Both the position numbers and the translations under genes were made by a program. From the NCBI RefSeq assembly GCF_047948215.1, contig NC_134461.1, positions 92,090,245 through 92,154,244 of the forward strand: DNA of 64,000 nt, given 5' to 3'. This document shows positions 36,590 through 48,147 of the stretch, piece after piece. The notes beneath the pieces were generated by a model that had not been told where the DNA came from, did not search any database, and worked only from the letters and a program-made list of their open reading frames with translations. Within the stretch, counting starts at the first letter, position 1. Each line of letters begins with the position of its first letter. The stretch is from Lycorma delicatula. Taxonomy: Eukaryota > Arthropoda > Insecta > Hemiptera > Fulgoridae.

Positions 36590-37080
36590 AAAGGTGAACT
36601 CAAATAACTGCAGTTCGGAGCCAGCTCGACTCTGTTTTAAGTTAATAATCCCGTAGAGAAAGTGCTACATATAGTAATGCTTTTTAATGTAAAACATAAG
36701 TAATTTGAACTGAAATTTTCATTTAAAGTAATTAATTTTCTCTTGTAAGTTAACACCTTTTTATTTCGTCGGAGAAGGGGAAACCTTTTATACCCACCTT
36801 GAGAACTCGACAGGAATCCCACGGTAGTGTGGGACCTTTCCTTGCGGGTCTACCCAGTAAAACCCCTGCCACTCTGCAACATGGGATGCCAGGCCTATCT
36901 TAAGGTATTACTACAGCACCCCACGTATCTTGTCTTCGTCCATTACGGACCCCACGCCCCGAAACCATCTGGGAGCTGTTTTTTTTTTATCTCGAACTTG
37001 GGGTCGGAGACCCCAAGGGAAACTCAGAGGGAATTATATATCCCTAGACTTCTTCCGCCATCTTTGTTCGGATGATATTA
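36590..37080 (-). mobile_element. GC-rich remnant, perhaps a LINE 3' region
   Basis: On the minus strand it reads ggggttttactgggtagacc, followed by a hairpin (tcccac-actaccg-tggga, 36814-36831 region) and ggtgggtataaaaggtttcc. A second GC hairpin, ggggtctccgacccc, lies at 36999-37015. This layout resembles 3' untranslated regions of R1-like LINEs, but no reverse transcriptase is present. Small plus-strand frames here are shadows. Confidence 0.35.
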
Positions 37081-38584
37081 ACCAAAATCATTTTTATTGT
37101 AACAATATTTTCTTATGCCTGATACCTAAATTTCTGTAACCAATATAAAGCAAAAAAATATATTTTTGTAAAGTAGAAAAAGTTTCATTCTTGAAAACCC
37201 AAAATCTATTCTATCCAGTTGAAAGGAAGAGAGACCCGACCGTTTCATCACAGAGATGGATAATAGAGAATAAAAATAAATTACAAAAAATGGTAACGGA
37301 ATTGAACATGTTTTGTAATGAAAAAAAAATTAGTGATAATGATGAATGTTTTAAATCCTATTATAGATAAATAATGATGCAGTTCATTATTTATGTATAA
37401 CAGCTATGCTTAAATCATTGCTAAAGAGCAAATAACGCCTTATTTTAACTAATTGGATTATATGTCTAAACAAACAAAATTAATTAATAAATTCAATTAT
37501 TTTTGTAATTAAATAAAATCAATTATTTTTTAAATTAATTAAATAAAATAAACAAAAATAAATTTATTATAAAACATTAATTAAATTATGGCAATTCTAT
37601 TTTTTTTTTTTACAATCAATGATATATAATTTAAAAGTAAGAAAACTAAAATAATTAAATAATAATAATAATTATTTTAAAATAAACAAAATTACCCAAA
37701 TAAGTACTAATTTAACCACAATATTAATGATAATAAAGTAAAAAGATTTGATTCGATAAACCATTCAGAATTATATAGCAATGTTAAATTTAGTTAAAAG
37801 ATAAATTTACTTAATATCCCGGAAACTTACTGTAGATATAACAGGAAGTTTAAAAATATTTAAACCCCATAAATGGATAAAATTAAAATTAAGATGGGTA
37901 TTACATTCCTGCAATAAGATTACAAAAAAATTAAAGCTCGTTTTGAAGTTGTTTGATGTACCGTAACGCTTGACCTTCCTATCATTAAGGCGATATTTAA
38001 GACACTCTTGAGTTAATTAGATATAGTATGTGAATTCTTAGACAGGCAATAAAGTTTTCCCTATATAGACGTCCCCTATCTTCTTCTCACCTACTTGACA
38101 CTCTTATCTCCCATATCAAGGTTCGTTTTACATCAAACGACTTGTATCGAAATTTTATCTCTTGTTAAGTATGTTTATTACATTAATTCCACGTGGATAA
38201 CCGATCTTTATCCTATTTCATTTTACTACGTAACAATTTCAAAGTTCCGAAATTAATTTCGAAAGCTTCGTAGAATAAATATAAAAATTTACTCGAAAAA
38301 CCCTGAATTTTTTATAAAAATAATATAGTGAATTAAAAAAGAACTGATTAAATCTAATAAAGATTTTTTATTAAAAGGAATTTTTCAGTAATAGTGTGAT
38401 CATTCTTAAGATAGCAGTTAATTTTACCCAAGTAGGAAACGTAATATTTAGATAGTTTACCTTTATTATGTTTACCTGCATATCTTTAATTGAATTTATA
38501 CAGATTCGAAGGACAAGTGTCAACATTTGATAAGATATTATAAAAATCCCCTAGGTTGAATCAAAAGCTATTTTCTATTTTTAT
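37081..38584. other. AT-rich stretch, no gene seen
   Basis: 1.5 kb, mostly A/T runs; 37970-38200 is somewhat more complex without an open frame. Confidence 0.5.
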
Positions 38585-38730
38585 ACAATGTCCCGCGAAG
38601 AAACGGACATGTTCAGGACATGTTCTACTCGTTAAAATAATTTAAAAATTTCATATAAACATAGGTCTGGAAACGTTATGGCTAGCGAAAGATTTCACCC
38701 GGATTTCAGCTGTTCTAATAAAAAGAAGTC
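38585..38730 (+). repeat. Rep-D arm fragment
   Basis: Matches the outer part of the Rep-D arm: atgtcccgcgaagaaacgg, aacataggtctggaaacg, ggctagcgaaagatttcacc. Confidence 0.75.
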
Positions 38731-40031
38731 CTACTATAATTTTTGGAATATAATTTTAAAATTATTTTTATGTTTCTTAAGAAACCGTTGGTTTTATTCA
38801 TTTGTATTACCCCCTCCAAAAAAAAAAAAACAAATGAAAAACGTTTTGCTTACAATCTTAAGTTACAATACACTCGAACAACATTCGTAAAATTTTTTAT
38901 TTTATAAATACATTTTTAATTTCATATATAATCCAAAATATAGACTTTTCCAAGAGGAATTTCGGATTATCTGAAACTACATTTTTTATTTTTTTTAAAA
39001 ATCCATAATTTTCAAAAATATCTATTTATACACGACTGCCCAGAAAGGATTGTAATGTATTTAAGGTTTATGTTTGTTCCACTGTAGCAGCTCAACGGCT
39101 GAACCAGTTATGTATGAACCCGCGTTGGAATCCTTATGTTACTGGGAAGTGCAATAGGCTATATAAATATGTATACTTATGTGTTCGAATAAATTAGACA
39201 ATTTGAACAAAGATTACACTATATATAAAATTGTCACCCGAACGCTCTTTAATCGGCCTACATTAGTAATTATCCTATATTAAACAGTAATGTTTGTCAG
39301 GAATGTTTTTTTTGCCAGTCGTGTTTTTTAATTTTTAATATTTCTCTTGTTACATTTTGGAGATCAATAAAGAAAGTTGTTCTTGAAAGATAATGGATGA
39401 TTTTAATAATTATAGCACGATTAATAAAATTTAAATAAAATAAAAATATTATTAATTAAATATCTAATATACTTTATATTATTACTCGATGTCAGCAGTC
39501 TTAGGCCAAACTAATTCACTGGTTCCCACACGAAAACGTAAGTAACATAAGACATGATTAGTAATTGGATGTGAGCATTCATTTACATAATATTTTTGCT
39601 AGGGATTTTATCGTTGGCCAGGAAGAGCATCCGATCGTAAATAAAGTCGCTAAACCCTTCCTTTTAAAATTCATATGAATCTACGAAAAATTAGAGAGTG
39701 TAAAACAATTTCTCTGAAATACTCAGTTTTTCCAGATTTATTATTGGTACAGTTAGAAAGTATAAAAAACAAGTTCTGGGTAAATTTTTTTTTTTAACTC
39801 TCACCCAGAACAATTTTTTAAATTGATTGTAATATTTTTGTTTTAACCCAAATATTACAGTCACTATTTAATAAATTTATTAAAATAATAAATAAATTGC
39901 TCTTAGGATGGAAGAGTAAAAAGAGAATACATTGTCATCAATATATGATTTCTGATTTTGCAAATGACCACAGAAACTTCATAATATGACTTTCTCTCTC
40001 ACTCTCTATGTATTCGTATTTATATATATCG
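38731..40031. other. AT-rich stretch, no gene seen
   Basis: A block at 39060-39270 (gctcaacggctgaaccagtt) has the look of a dispersed repeat but has no second copy here. Confidence 0.4.

Positions 40032-40058
<27 letters not shown>
40032..40058. repeat. (TA)n microsatellite
   Basis: Pure TA run at the 5' edge of the Rep-F copy. Confidence 0.95.
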
Positions 40059-40062
<4 letters not shown>

Positions 40063-40637
40063 TTACCGAATTTTTGAAGAAAGGTACGGTATTACTTTCG
40101 GTCGCACGGCGGGAATGGGGAGTGAAATTGAATTTTCTTTACGTTTTAAGATATAAGAAGTACGAAAATGCCATTCACTTAAAATTTAATTTCTTATATA
40201 TATATATATATATATATATAAGACCTATGGTCTATATATAGACCTATATATATATATATATATATATATAGGTCTATCCATAAAGTTTGTCGCTCAAAAA
40301 TTTCAAAAATTGCTTGATTAATTTCATTGAAATTTAGATATCCTATATTAGTGTACCTGAAGTTGTGCATGTGAAAATTTGAAGAAGATTTGTTGAGTTG
40401 TACTTGATTTATGATCAATTTAAGGTCTACAGCAGACTACATAAGTCCAATTTGAGATATTTTTTCGGTCGCATGGTAGGATAGGGGAGGGGCAAAATGA
40501 ATTGTTTTACGTTTTGAGTTATGAGGATTCTGAAAATAACATTGATATATAAAGGCTTGGTTAAAAATCTTCAAAATTACTAATCAATTCCATTGAAATT
40601 TAAATGTGCTGAAGTAATATATATCTGAAGTCGTGCA
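40059..40637 (+). repeat. Rep-F copy, two units
   Basis: Starts tgttttaccgaatttttgaa, then aggtacggtattactttcgg. Two tandem units can be aligned: both have cggtcgca(c/t)gg and cattgaaatttaga/aatg, then ctgaagt(t/c)gtgcat. Unit 1 is interrupted by a TA palindrome at 40195-40270. Similar to 28142-29100. Confidence 0.7.
40195..40270. repeat. TA array with palindromic centre
   Basis: Two TA arrays flank agacctatggtct and atatatagacctatatata. The last array is followed by ggtct, giving a self-complementary block prone to cruciforms. Confidence 0.85.
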
Positions 40638-40722
40638 TCTCTCTCTCCCTCTGCGCGCGTGCGTGTGTGTATGCGCACGTGCACGCGAGAGTGTGTGTGT
40701 GTGTGTGTGTGTCTGTGTGTGT
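40638..40722 (+). repeat. (CT)n/(GT)n compound simple repeat
   Basis: Short CT tract, alternating purine-pyrimidine gcgcgcgtgcgtgtg, then a long GT run. Confidence 0.95.
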
Positions 40723-40726
40723 TATA

Positions 40727-41150
40727 AAGGTGTTCCACGAAGAATCGGATATACTTCACAGGTGTATTCCTCTCATCAAATAATGAAAAGAGTTTACATA
40801 AACATAGGTCTGGAAACGCTTCGTTAACGAGTTACGACTAGCGAAAGATTTCGTCCGGAATTCAGCTCCCTCGGTGAAATGAGGTCATACTTAAATTTTT
40901 ACGACATTAATTGAGGGGCGAAATTAATGGTTTCCTGTGATTTTTGACCTGAAAAACTGAATAAAATAAATGTTAAAACTGTATTTCCAGAAGTTTTCAT
41001 GATATCCTAAGTAAAACTCAAACATCTGTTGTCTAAAAACTGTTTTTGTTTAGGTTTGCAACACAACTTTGTTAAATGACCAATAAATAAGTAAAATCTG
41101 TGAAAAAAACTAGTAGGGAATTTAATTCTAAAAATAGTGAAGTAAATAAG
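40727..41150 (+). repeat. Rep-D arm, full length solo copy
   Basis: From ggtgttccacgaagaatcgg to about aatttaattctaaaaatag. It matches both arms of the 56653-59667 element over their whole length (aaacataggtctggaaacgc, cgagttacgactagcgaaag, ttaggtttgcaacac). No partner arm was seen nearby. Confidence 0.8.
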
Positions 41151-42131
41151 TCCAATAAAAATCAAATAAACGTTTTAAAAAATCAAATTTAATTGAAAAA
41201 GAAACAGAACAAAAAATTAATAAAATGACGTGCACGTTGGAAATGACTTATTTTTCAGTATAGTATACATATTAAAAACATTTATGTATTTAATTTTATA
41301 TATATATAAATCGCGAAGTTCCATAGAACTTCGTCGGTAAGAGATGATGAAGTCAACGAACTACGTTTAAAGTTTTCAACGTGACCTAACCTAACAGTGA
41401 AATGAAAATGAGGGAAAACAAATAAAATAAGAGTGAAAACATTATATTTCCGTTCAGTTAGATATGTAATAAAGAATACTTTCAAAAAATACCTCGAATT
41501 TTGTTAGACAACGTTTTTTTCCATTTGATGAACCGCGGGATTCGAATATGTCACTTTATTCATTTTTTTATGGTGACTTTATGAATCGCGCCACTAGATA
41601 ACAGTACTAGATAGCTTACAAAAATTTGATAATGTACTTCAAATAATAAAATTTAAAAGAAAATAAACTACAGCTTGTTTTCATAATAAATCCTGTTATG
41701 TAAATGAAATTACTGAAATGAAACAATTTTTTTAATTCCCATCACTTCTTTAAAAAAATAATAATAATAAAAGTATTGTTTACAAGAGATTATACTAGTA
41801 TTAAAAAAAAGGAATAAATAAAGCAGAAATAAATTCGATTAGTAATATCGAATTTAACGATAAAAATCGAGGGTTACACTTACAAAGTAATAAGTGCAAT
41901 ATTACATCATGGATTTTCGATTCGTAAAGGTCATTATACTAGTTTTATTAAAAAAGGAAAAATATGGTATGAAGTGAATGATATGACTAACAACAACAAA
42001 ATTGGCCGTTAAATTCAATTTGTTTGATCTAAGGCAATAAATTTTGATAATAAATTCGTAAGATAACAATCAATAATTCATAAAAAAAAATAAAAGAATT
42101 GTTTAACAAAACGCAGTGATGTCCAAAAAAA
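41151..42131. other. AT-rich stretch, no gene seen
   Basis: Nothing recognised. Confidence 0.5.
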
Positions 42132-42811
42132 TTACAATGAAATTGTAAACCGTACGGTAAGAGTCTTGCAGATATCATTTCTTCCGCTCAAAAAACAAGC
42201 ATTTCTGTAATATAAATAAAACTGTTTTTAACAAAACGATACTGATATCAAAAAAGGTAATATACTAAATTTCAATTATCAAAATCTGTTATTAATTTAG
42301 AATTTTCTTTAAAAAAAATACATGTTAAATATATGTAATAGACAACAGATATACAATAATAGATAATAAAAAATGTTTAAGCGTTCCATATAATAAGAAA
42401 AAAAAGAAAAATTTGTTACAAAACTCTTACCGGCCCGATTTCATCTATATGTAGTAATACATATCACATTTACAAAAATAATACAATTCTTATGATTATT
42501 CGTTGTTTAATAAATGAAATCCAAGAAAAACAAATTTTTCTTTTTTTTTCTTATTATATGGAACGCTTAAACATTGTTTTTATCTATTATTGTATGTCTA
42601 TTTTATATTACATATATTTAACATTTTTTTTTTTAAAGAAAATTCTAAATTATTAACAGATTTTGATAGAAATGTAGTGTCTTTTACCTTTTTTGATATC
42701 AGTATCGTGTTTTTAAAAACAGTTTTATTTATATTACAGAAATGTTTGTTTTTTGATCGGAAGAAAAGATATCTGCGAAATTGTTACCGTACGGTTTACA
42801 ATTTCATTGTA
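42132..42811. repeat. Long inverted repeat, ~285-bp arms
   Basis: Left arm 42132-42416 and right arm 42529-42811 are reverse complements with scattered mismatches and small indels (long identical blocks include cagaaatgtttgt-like, aaacgatactgatatc and gtttaagcgttccatataat words). The spacer is 112 bp. The 88-codon frame at 42590-42856 is just the right arm. No transposase or target duplication is visible. A transcript across it would fold into a ~285-bp hairpin. Confidence 0.95.
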
Positions 42812-43901
42812 TTTTTTTTTTTTTTGATATGTATAATAAAACTAACTAAATACTAAAAAGAAAACTCGTATTTTTAAATAAGTATATAATTCTTTTTTTT
42901 AATAAATTACTTCATCTGACTGTTATAATTACTGCTGATTTATGTCATGGAAAAATTACACTCGTCTGAAAAATAAATAGTTTAGCCGTCTGGCAACTAC
43001 ATAGTTGCAGCAAAAGATTTCTTTTTTAAATTAATAGCTTTTATTTACTTTAAAACTCTTAACAATTTTAAAATATAAATGATAGGTCATTTAAATAATT
43101 ATAGTAATTATAAGTAATTTACAATTTAAATTTTTACAACAAAAAAATAAATATATTTTCTCTTATGTATCTTTTCGTTTGTTATGATAATTTTGTTTTT
43201 TAATTTTGTTTCTGTATTATTATTTATAACGTGCTGATAGCTTGGTTAGTTTCTACTTGTAAAAGGTTGAATACCGTATAAAATGTCGGTTGTTAGCGAC
43301 ATGCGATGCGTGTGGTTAAAGCCTGAAGGGAATCTTTACGTTGAAACCGATAAATCAAATATATAGTACGTATTATTACCACGTGGTTGCTTCTTATACG
43401 GGAATACAACAAAAAAAAATACGATTTTAGTTGTATTGTACGGATTTATCTTTTAACGCGTGAGCGTATGTATATACTTGTACATGGGAATAAATGTATT
43501 ATGTAGTTGGAAACTTAAAGCGGTTCCAACCGATAAAGCAGCAAACAAGATAATCCACCTCCAGCTATGTTTACATAATGAATTGGAGCGATTCCTTACT
43601 ACTATCTATCAAAATACATGTTATCACCTACTTGTAGAACCATAACACGCAAGCACGCACGCGCATACAAAAATATGCAGTTTTGAAAATATTTTAACCT
43701 ACAACTTTAAAATTTTTAAATTAATAAATAATCTCTTTATATTAAAGAAATAAATAACTAACCCGGCGAACCAAATTCCCACTTTTCACTTAGCTTTTTA
43801 AAACTTCGTCTGTTTTGTCGTGACGTAATTACGGTCAATGAATCGTTTCCAAGTTTTATGAAATTTTGACGTAAGGTTCCTTGCTCATAAGATTAATAAA
43901 C
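42812..43901. other. AT-rich stretch, no gene seen
   Basis: 43240-43640 is more complex than its surroundings, but neither strand gives a convincing coding frame or known repeat. Confidence 0.45.
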
Positions 43902-43910
43902 ATAAACATA

Positions 43911-44828
43911 GACCCCTGATTCCGCAGGTGAAGCCATGGGTCAGCCGTAGGTTTGGCGAGATCTCCTATTGGTTGACCCAGTTCCTATCTGGTCACGGCG
44001 TGTTCCGGGTATATTTGAATGCACGACAGCGGGCTGATGACCCCTTTTGTTAATCCTGCGGGGAGCTCGACACTCTGAAGCATGCCGTGTTTGCCTGTCG
44101 GACCTGGGACAGGGAGCGCTTGCAATGTACGTTGATTACTGGGCCCGCGTTCGGTGGAGAGTATGTTGGCGAATGAGATACAACTCCGTGTTATATCTGA
44201 ATTTATCACACGGGCCCTTCAACAGAAGGATAGGGCTGCTAGGGCAACGAGGGGATGAGGAACAATTCCCTGCTGAGCTGCTATTCGTTTGTGCATGCAC
44301 AGATGGGTGGGTAGCAGTGATGAGACACGGGGACTCTCGTCGTCTTGTAGAAAAGACCGCAGTCCCGGCGACAATGCTCCTTTGGGTGATCTCGTTTGAG
44401 GCAAAAGGCATAAAGACCGAGTCCCGGTTCCTAGGGTGGAAGAATAGGAACATAGTCGGGCCTGGTAACCTACTCTGGGAGTTAGAGGCAGGCATTAGTA
44501 GATAAGATCCAGCCGGCTTATAAAAGGACATTCCCATGGATTGTGTTATGCTTCACTGTGGATTCCGATTCGGGGGAGAGAGAAAACAAATGGATAGACA
44601 GTGATGATGCACAGGGACTCTGAAGACACTGAGTTCGAAGGCACCTCCTGGGGCTGATTAATGCGGTTTCCGGCCTCTTTGGGGGGGGGGGGCTGGTGAG
44701 GTGAAGGTTTAGTCGGTACGGCGCAGGCTACATACGCCGTAACATCTGCGGAACCTGTTAGCGAGCCCGACACTTTGTCCGTAAATGGGATTACTACCCT
44801 AACCAGAGGAAAAAACAAAAAAAAAGAT
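43911..44828 (+). mobile_element. R1-like LINE, 5'-truncated 3' end
   Basis: GC-rich block. Plus-frame RRFGEISYWLTQFLSGHGVF (43949-44008) is followed by the C-terminal zinc-binding pattern C-x2-C...H-x4-C: FC, in-frame stop at 44051, then SCGELDTLKHAVFACRTWDR. This is characteristic of R1-type ORF2 ends. The 3'UTR has a G-run at 44682-44693 and ggtttagtcggtacggcgca, and it ends in a mixed A-tract at 44811-44826. The 9-mer ataaacata flanks it (43902-43910, 44831-44839) as a likely target duplication. A 152-codon frame at 44047 is in the wrong phase for the motif and is a shadow. Dead copy. Confidence 0.75.
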
Positions 44829-44839
44829 GGATAAACATA

Positions 44840-45892
44840 ATTAATACGGACTGATTTGTTATTTTAAACAATGTTTTAAAATGGTAACTAATCTTTTTTT
44901 TTTATGGGTGAAGTTATGTTTTTGTCAGTTTTCCTAGCTGGACACGTGGTATCTCTCACTCCTGATTTTCAATCTCTCTCTCTTTCAGAAACACTTAACT
45001 CGTTCACGTTTTATCGATCTTGAAACTTAATGGTTATCTTTTAAATTATTCCATTACTATCTGACTTCGTCCCTTTCTGGCTTCACTACAAAATATATTT
45101 CTTACGTTAGTTCTCGATAAACTTCTTTCTTATCATTTTCCTTTCAAAAACCATATTTAATAATAGATTTTATTTAAAATAGAAAAAACCATGGACCTAC
45201 AATGGAAGTAACGCCTCCGTGGTATAAGATTGTAATGTCTGATGTCCCTGAAAATAGTGTTCACGGTAATTCTAATATTATATATCATTTTCGTTCTACA
45301 TCGGTTAAACCTTCAAGAAATAATTACATTCGGCTTCCGTTTTATATTTTCTTTTAATTAATTCATTCAATTGTTTTAAAACTCAATCTGATAAATTCAG
45401 TACAAAATAAGCTAAGTCTACGGTCCATGTAAGTACTATTAACAGTAATAAAATATATATTTAAACTAATACAATTAATTATCTTTCTTTTTTCGAATAA
45501 ATAGATGTTAAAAATTTTATTAAGACTAGAACTAGTAGTAAAATGTGTATTTTAAAATTTGTTTTTTTTTTTACAAGTAACGATTATTTGCCATAGTGTA
45601 CAAAAATAATAACTATGTTCATCACTCTCACAAACCATTCTATAAAATGATGAATTATAAAGAAAAAAAAATCGTATGCATAACAGGTTCATTAAGCTTT
45701 CACATAATTTACAAATAATAATTAAATAGAATATTTTTAAAAATTGTGCAGAAATAACTGCCACAGCAAACATTAATGATATTGACCAATAAATCTATTA
45801 CTTGAATATTAGATTAATGGTAGCAATTAATTATACTGATTAATTAATCATAGCATATTTCTAACCACAGTAATAAAATGTCATCATCTTAA
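44840..45892. other. AT-rich stretch, no gene seen
   Basis: A 52-codon plus frame from ATG 45202 was examined; it has no family resemblance and no exon support. Confidence 0.45.
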
Positions 45893-46008
45893 GCTTTCAT
45901 CCAAAAAGTCCCGGGTTCACGAAAGATCCCGAAAGGTCGTTCAGGCATGTCATTTTTCATTCGCTAAAAATTTCCATACCATATTCCCACTCACAATCTT
46001 ACAAGGCA
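45893..46008 (+). repeat. SINE-A second-subfamily fragment, decayed
   Basis: Anticodon-arm region (aagctttcatccaaa), damaged box B, then caggcatgtcatttttcatt and the alternative body (aaatttccataccatattcc). Confidence 0.55.
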
Positions 46009-46203
46009 ATATAATTATTTACAAAAAAAAAGTTCTATTGAATTGCTAATTTTATTATAACTATGCTTTCTTCATTAATAACTAAAAAGTGCCTGATTAG
46101 TTTTATTATATATTGATTAATTAATAAAAAAACGAGCCATAAATTCAATTTTTGTAACATTTCATTGACGTAAAACGGGGGAGTTGAAAGGAGGTTTCAT
46201 TTT

Positions 46204-47300
46204 TTTACTTTCCCATCTGTATAGCAGCTACAGCTACATAAAAGGGAAAGTTTGGTGATCGGTTAAATTTGGGCACATCCGGTCTTCACTGAATCTTGAC
46301 GAATTGACCCCTAAGGATCCCAGAAAATCGAAAAATGGCATCGGTCAAAATTGGGCATATCCGGTCTTCACCGAATCTTGACGATTTGACCCGTAAGGAC
46401 CCTAGAAAAACGAAAAATGGCAACGAAATTTCCGGGATAAAATGTGCATACGAATGTATGTTGGCGTGTAAATCCCCTTATATTTCCAGAACTAATCGAC
46501 CGATTTTCACCAAACATGACCATAATATTATTATAGTATGATCATTGATGCTATTAAATTTTCAGTTCAAAAGTTTAGGCTGTGGGGAATACAGAGGGGA
46601 AAACGAAATCGTGTCCAGATTTTGCATAAAGGTTACATTTTTTCTAAATTTGTGAATAAAGTAAACAACTTTTGTAAAAAAAAGTTTTGCAAAATTTCAT
46701 CCCCACCCCTAAAAATGGTTTTCATTTTTTATAGAAGGCAGAACAAGGGGTGATTTTCATTGCATTGTTTTTTAAATATTTTTGTGAACAATTATAAAAT
46801 ACATATTTTGTGTAAATTATTTTTACTAAATTCCACCCCCACTTCAAAAAACATTAATAATTTTGAAATTGTAGAAGGCAGAACAATGGGTTTTTCGTTG
46901 CAGGTTTTTCTATTAGCATCTCGTTGGATTCACAAATTTGTTCCCCATCAAACCTATGTTAAAACGGCCCCCCCCCCCCTCTACGTTATACACTTCACAT
47001 CTTACTATGCAGCCGGACTACTGCTGTAGTCGTCTGTTATGTTTAATTCATAACAAAATTAAATAAATGAATAATATTTAAAGTATAAACATTTATTTTA
47101 AGTGGCCGCTAGTACCGTCACGCCCTCGCGAATGAAATACGGGATGCGCGCGCGCTTTAGTTAGAATCATTGAATTAAATAAACAAAAAATATTATATTT
47201 AAATAAAATTATAAATATTTTATATTAAGTTGGGGGTGTAAGCCGTGCATCAGAAAAAAGCCGCGTGACGGGAAAATCCAACAACTGTGTTCGCAGCTTT
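46204..47300 (+). repeat. Rep-E copy, ~1.1 kb, with internal duplication
   Basis: Starts tttttactttcccatctg, with the partner aagggaaagt. Inside, an 82-bp unit is tandemly duplicated (46258-46339 and 46340-46421; ~90% alike). The middle has gaccgattttcaccaaacatg. The distal gcgcgcgctttagttagaat and gccgcgtgacggg match the 22502 copy. Frames at 46335-47029 are shadows. Confidence 0.75.
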
Positions 47301-48115
47301 TTTTACATATATTTGAACTATTTTTAATTATGTACAAGTTATGTTTAAAAAAGTAAACATTTAAGATTATTTTAACAAAAATATTTTTAATTTTATTTCT
47401 TTCGAGTCGTAGATCAGCAGGGATTAAATTTATAACTATTCAGTTATTAATTTAAGACAGGAAAGTTATATTTTAGCTAATATCTCTAATAAAATAGTAA
47501 GGATTAAGTGTAGTGGAAGCAGATCAACGATTAGGGAAATCTGTGACGGCAACATGTTAAACGAGATACAGAAGGTTGTTTTATTTTATTTTCCTTTATA
47601 TAATATATATATAAATTTTATATTTAAATATATATAAATTTTATATTTAAATATAATAAATATTATATTTATAATATATTAGAAATCAAAAAAGTTTTAA
47701 ATTGAAAACCATATTATATTGGCAATTCTAATACAATGTTCGCATTTTTTTATAGCCGTATCCATCCTACACAGATAAATAAAAATTATTTAATTGCTCT
47801 AAAATAATCATAAATTGAATATACTCATAAAATCCCTTAAAAGACCTTTTATCCAGGCAATTTTTTTTTTTTTTTAATTATTAAACCTAACAAAATTATT
47901 GATTTCTTACTATTTAAAAAAAATATATTTATATGCATCATGAATTTACCCCCACCAGGCAACGACAATATGCTTGAAAATATTTCTAAATGTGGTCAAG
48001 TGATGAATCATGTACTATTTTCTAGAACATTTGAAGTAAAAAAAAATTTTATTGTAATTAATTACAATTGTTCGTTCCCTTTTCTAGTTTAGTCGGTGGA
48101 AGGAATATGAAAGTG
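47301..48115. other. AT-rich stretch upstream of the Amph exon
   Basis: No promoter, exon or repeat could be recognised. A small TA-rich inverted block lies at 47600-47680. Confidence 0.45.
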
Positions 48116-48147
48116 GTTTAATTGTTTTTTTTAGTAGTGATCAGAAG
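48116..48147 (+). promoter_or_regulatory. Splice acceptor and short 5'UTR of the Amph exon
   Basis: A T-run (48124-48132) runs straight into two overlapping tag acceptors (48132-48134 and 48135-48137), with a third candidate cag at 48142-48144. This suggests that the coding exon is spliced to an untranslated exon lying upstream. An alternative is that transcription starts nearby and the tract is just leader; no clear TATA or initiator was seen. Confidence 0.5.

Noticed and set aside
42590..42856. 88-codon frame
   Set aside because: Lies entirely in the right arm of the long inverted repeat and is F/K/L-rich by composition.
44047..44505. 152-codon plus-strand frame
   Set aside because: Starts at TTG and is in a different phase from the zinc-binding motif of the R1-like LINE occupying the same bases; a GC-rich shadow frame.
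44136..44818. 133- and 90-codon minus-strand frames
   Set aside because: Antisense to the R1-like LINE fragment; no domain.
45202..45357. 52-codon frame from ATG 45202
   Set aside because: No family resemblance, no upstream exon signals, and within the length expected by chance.
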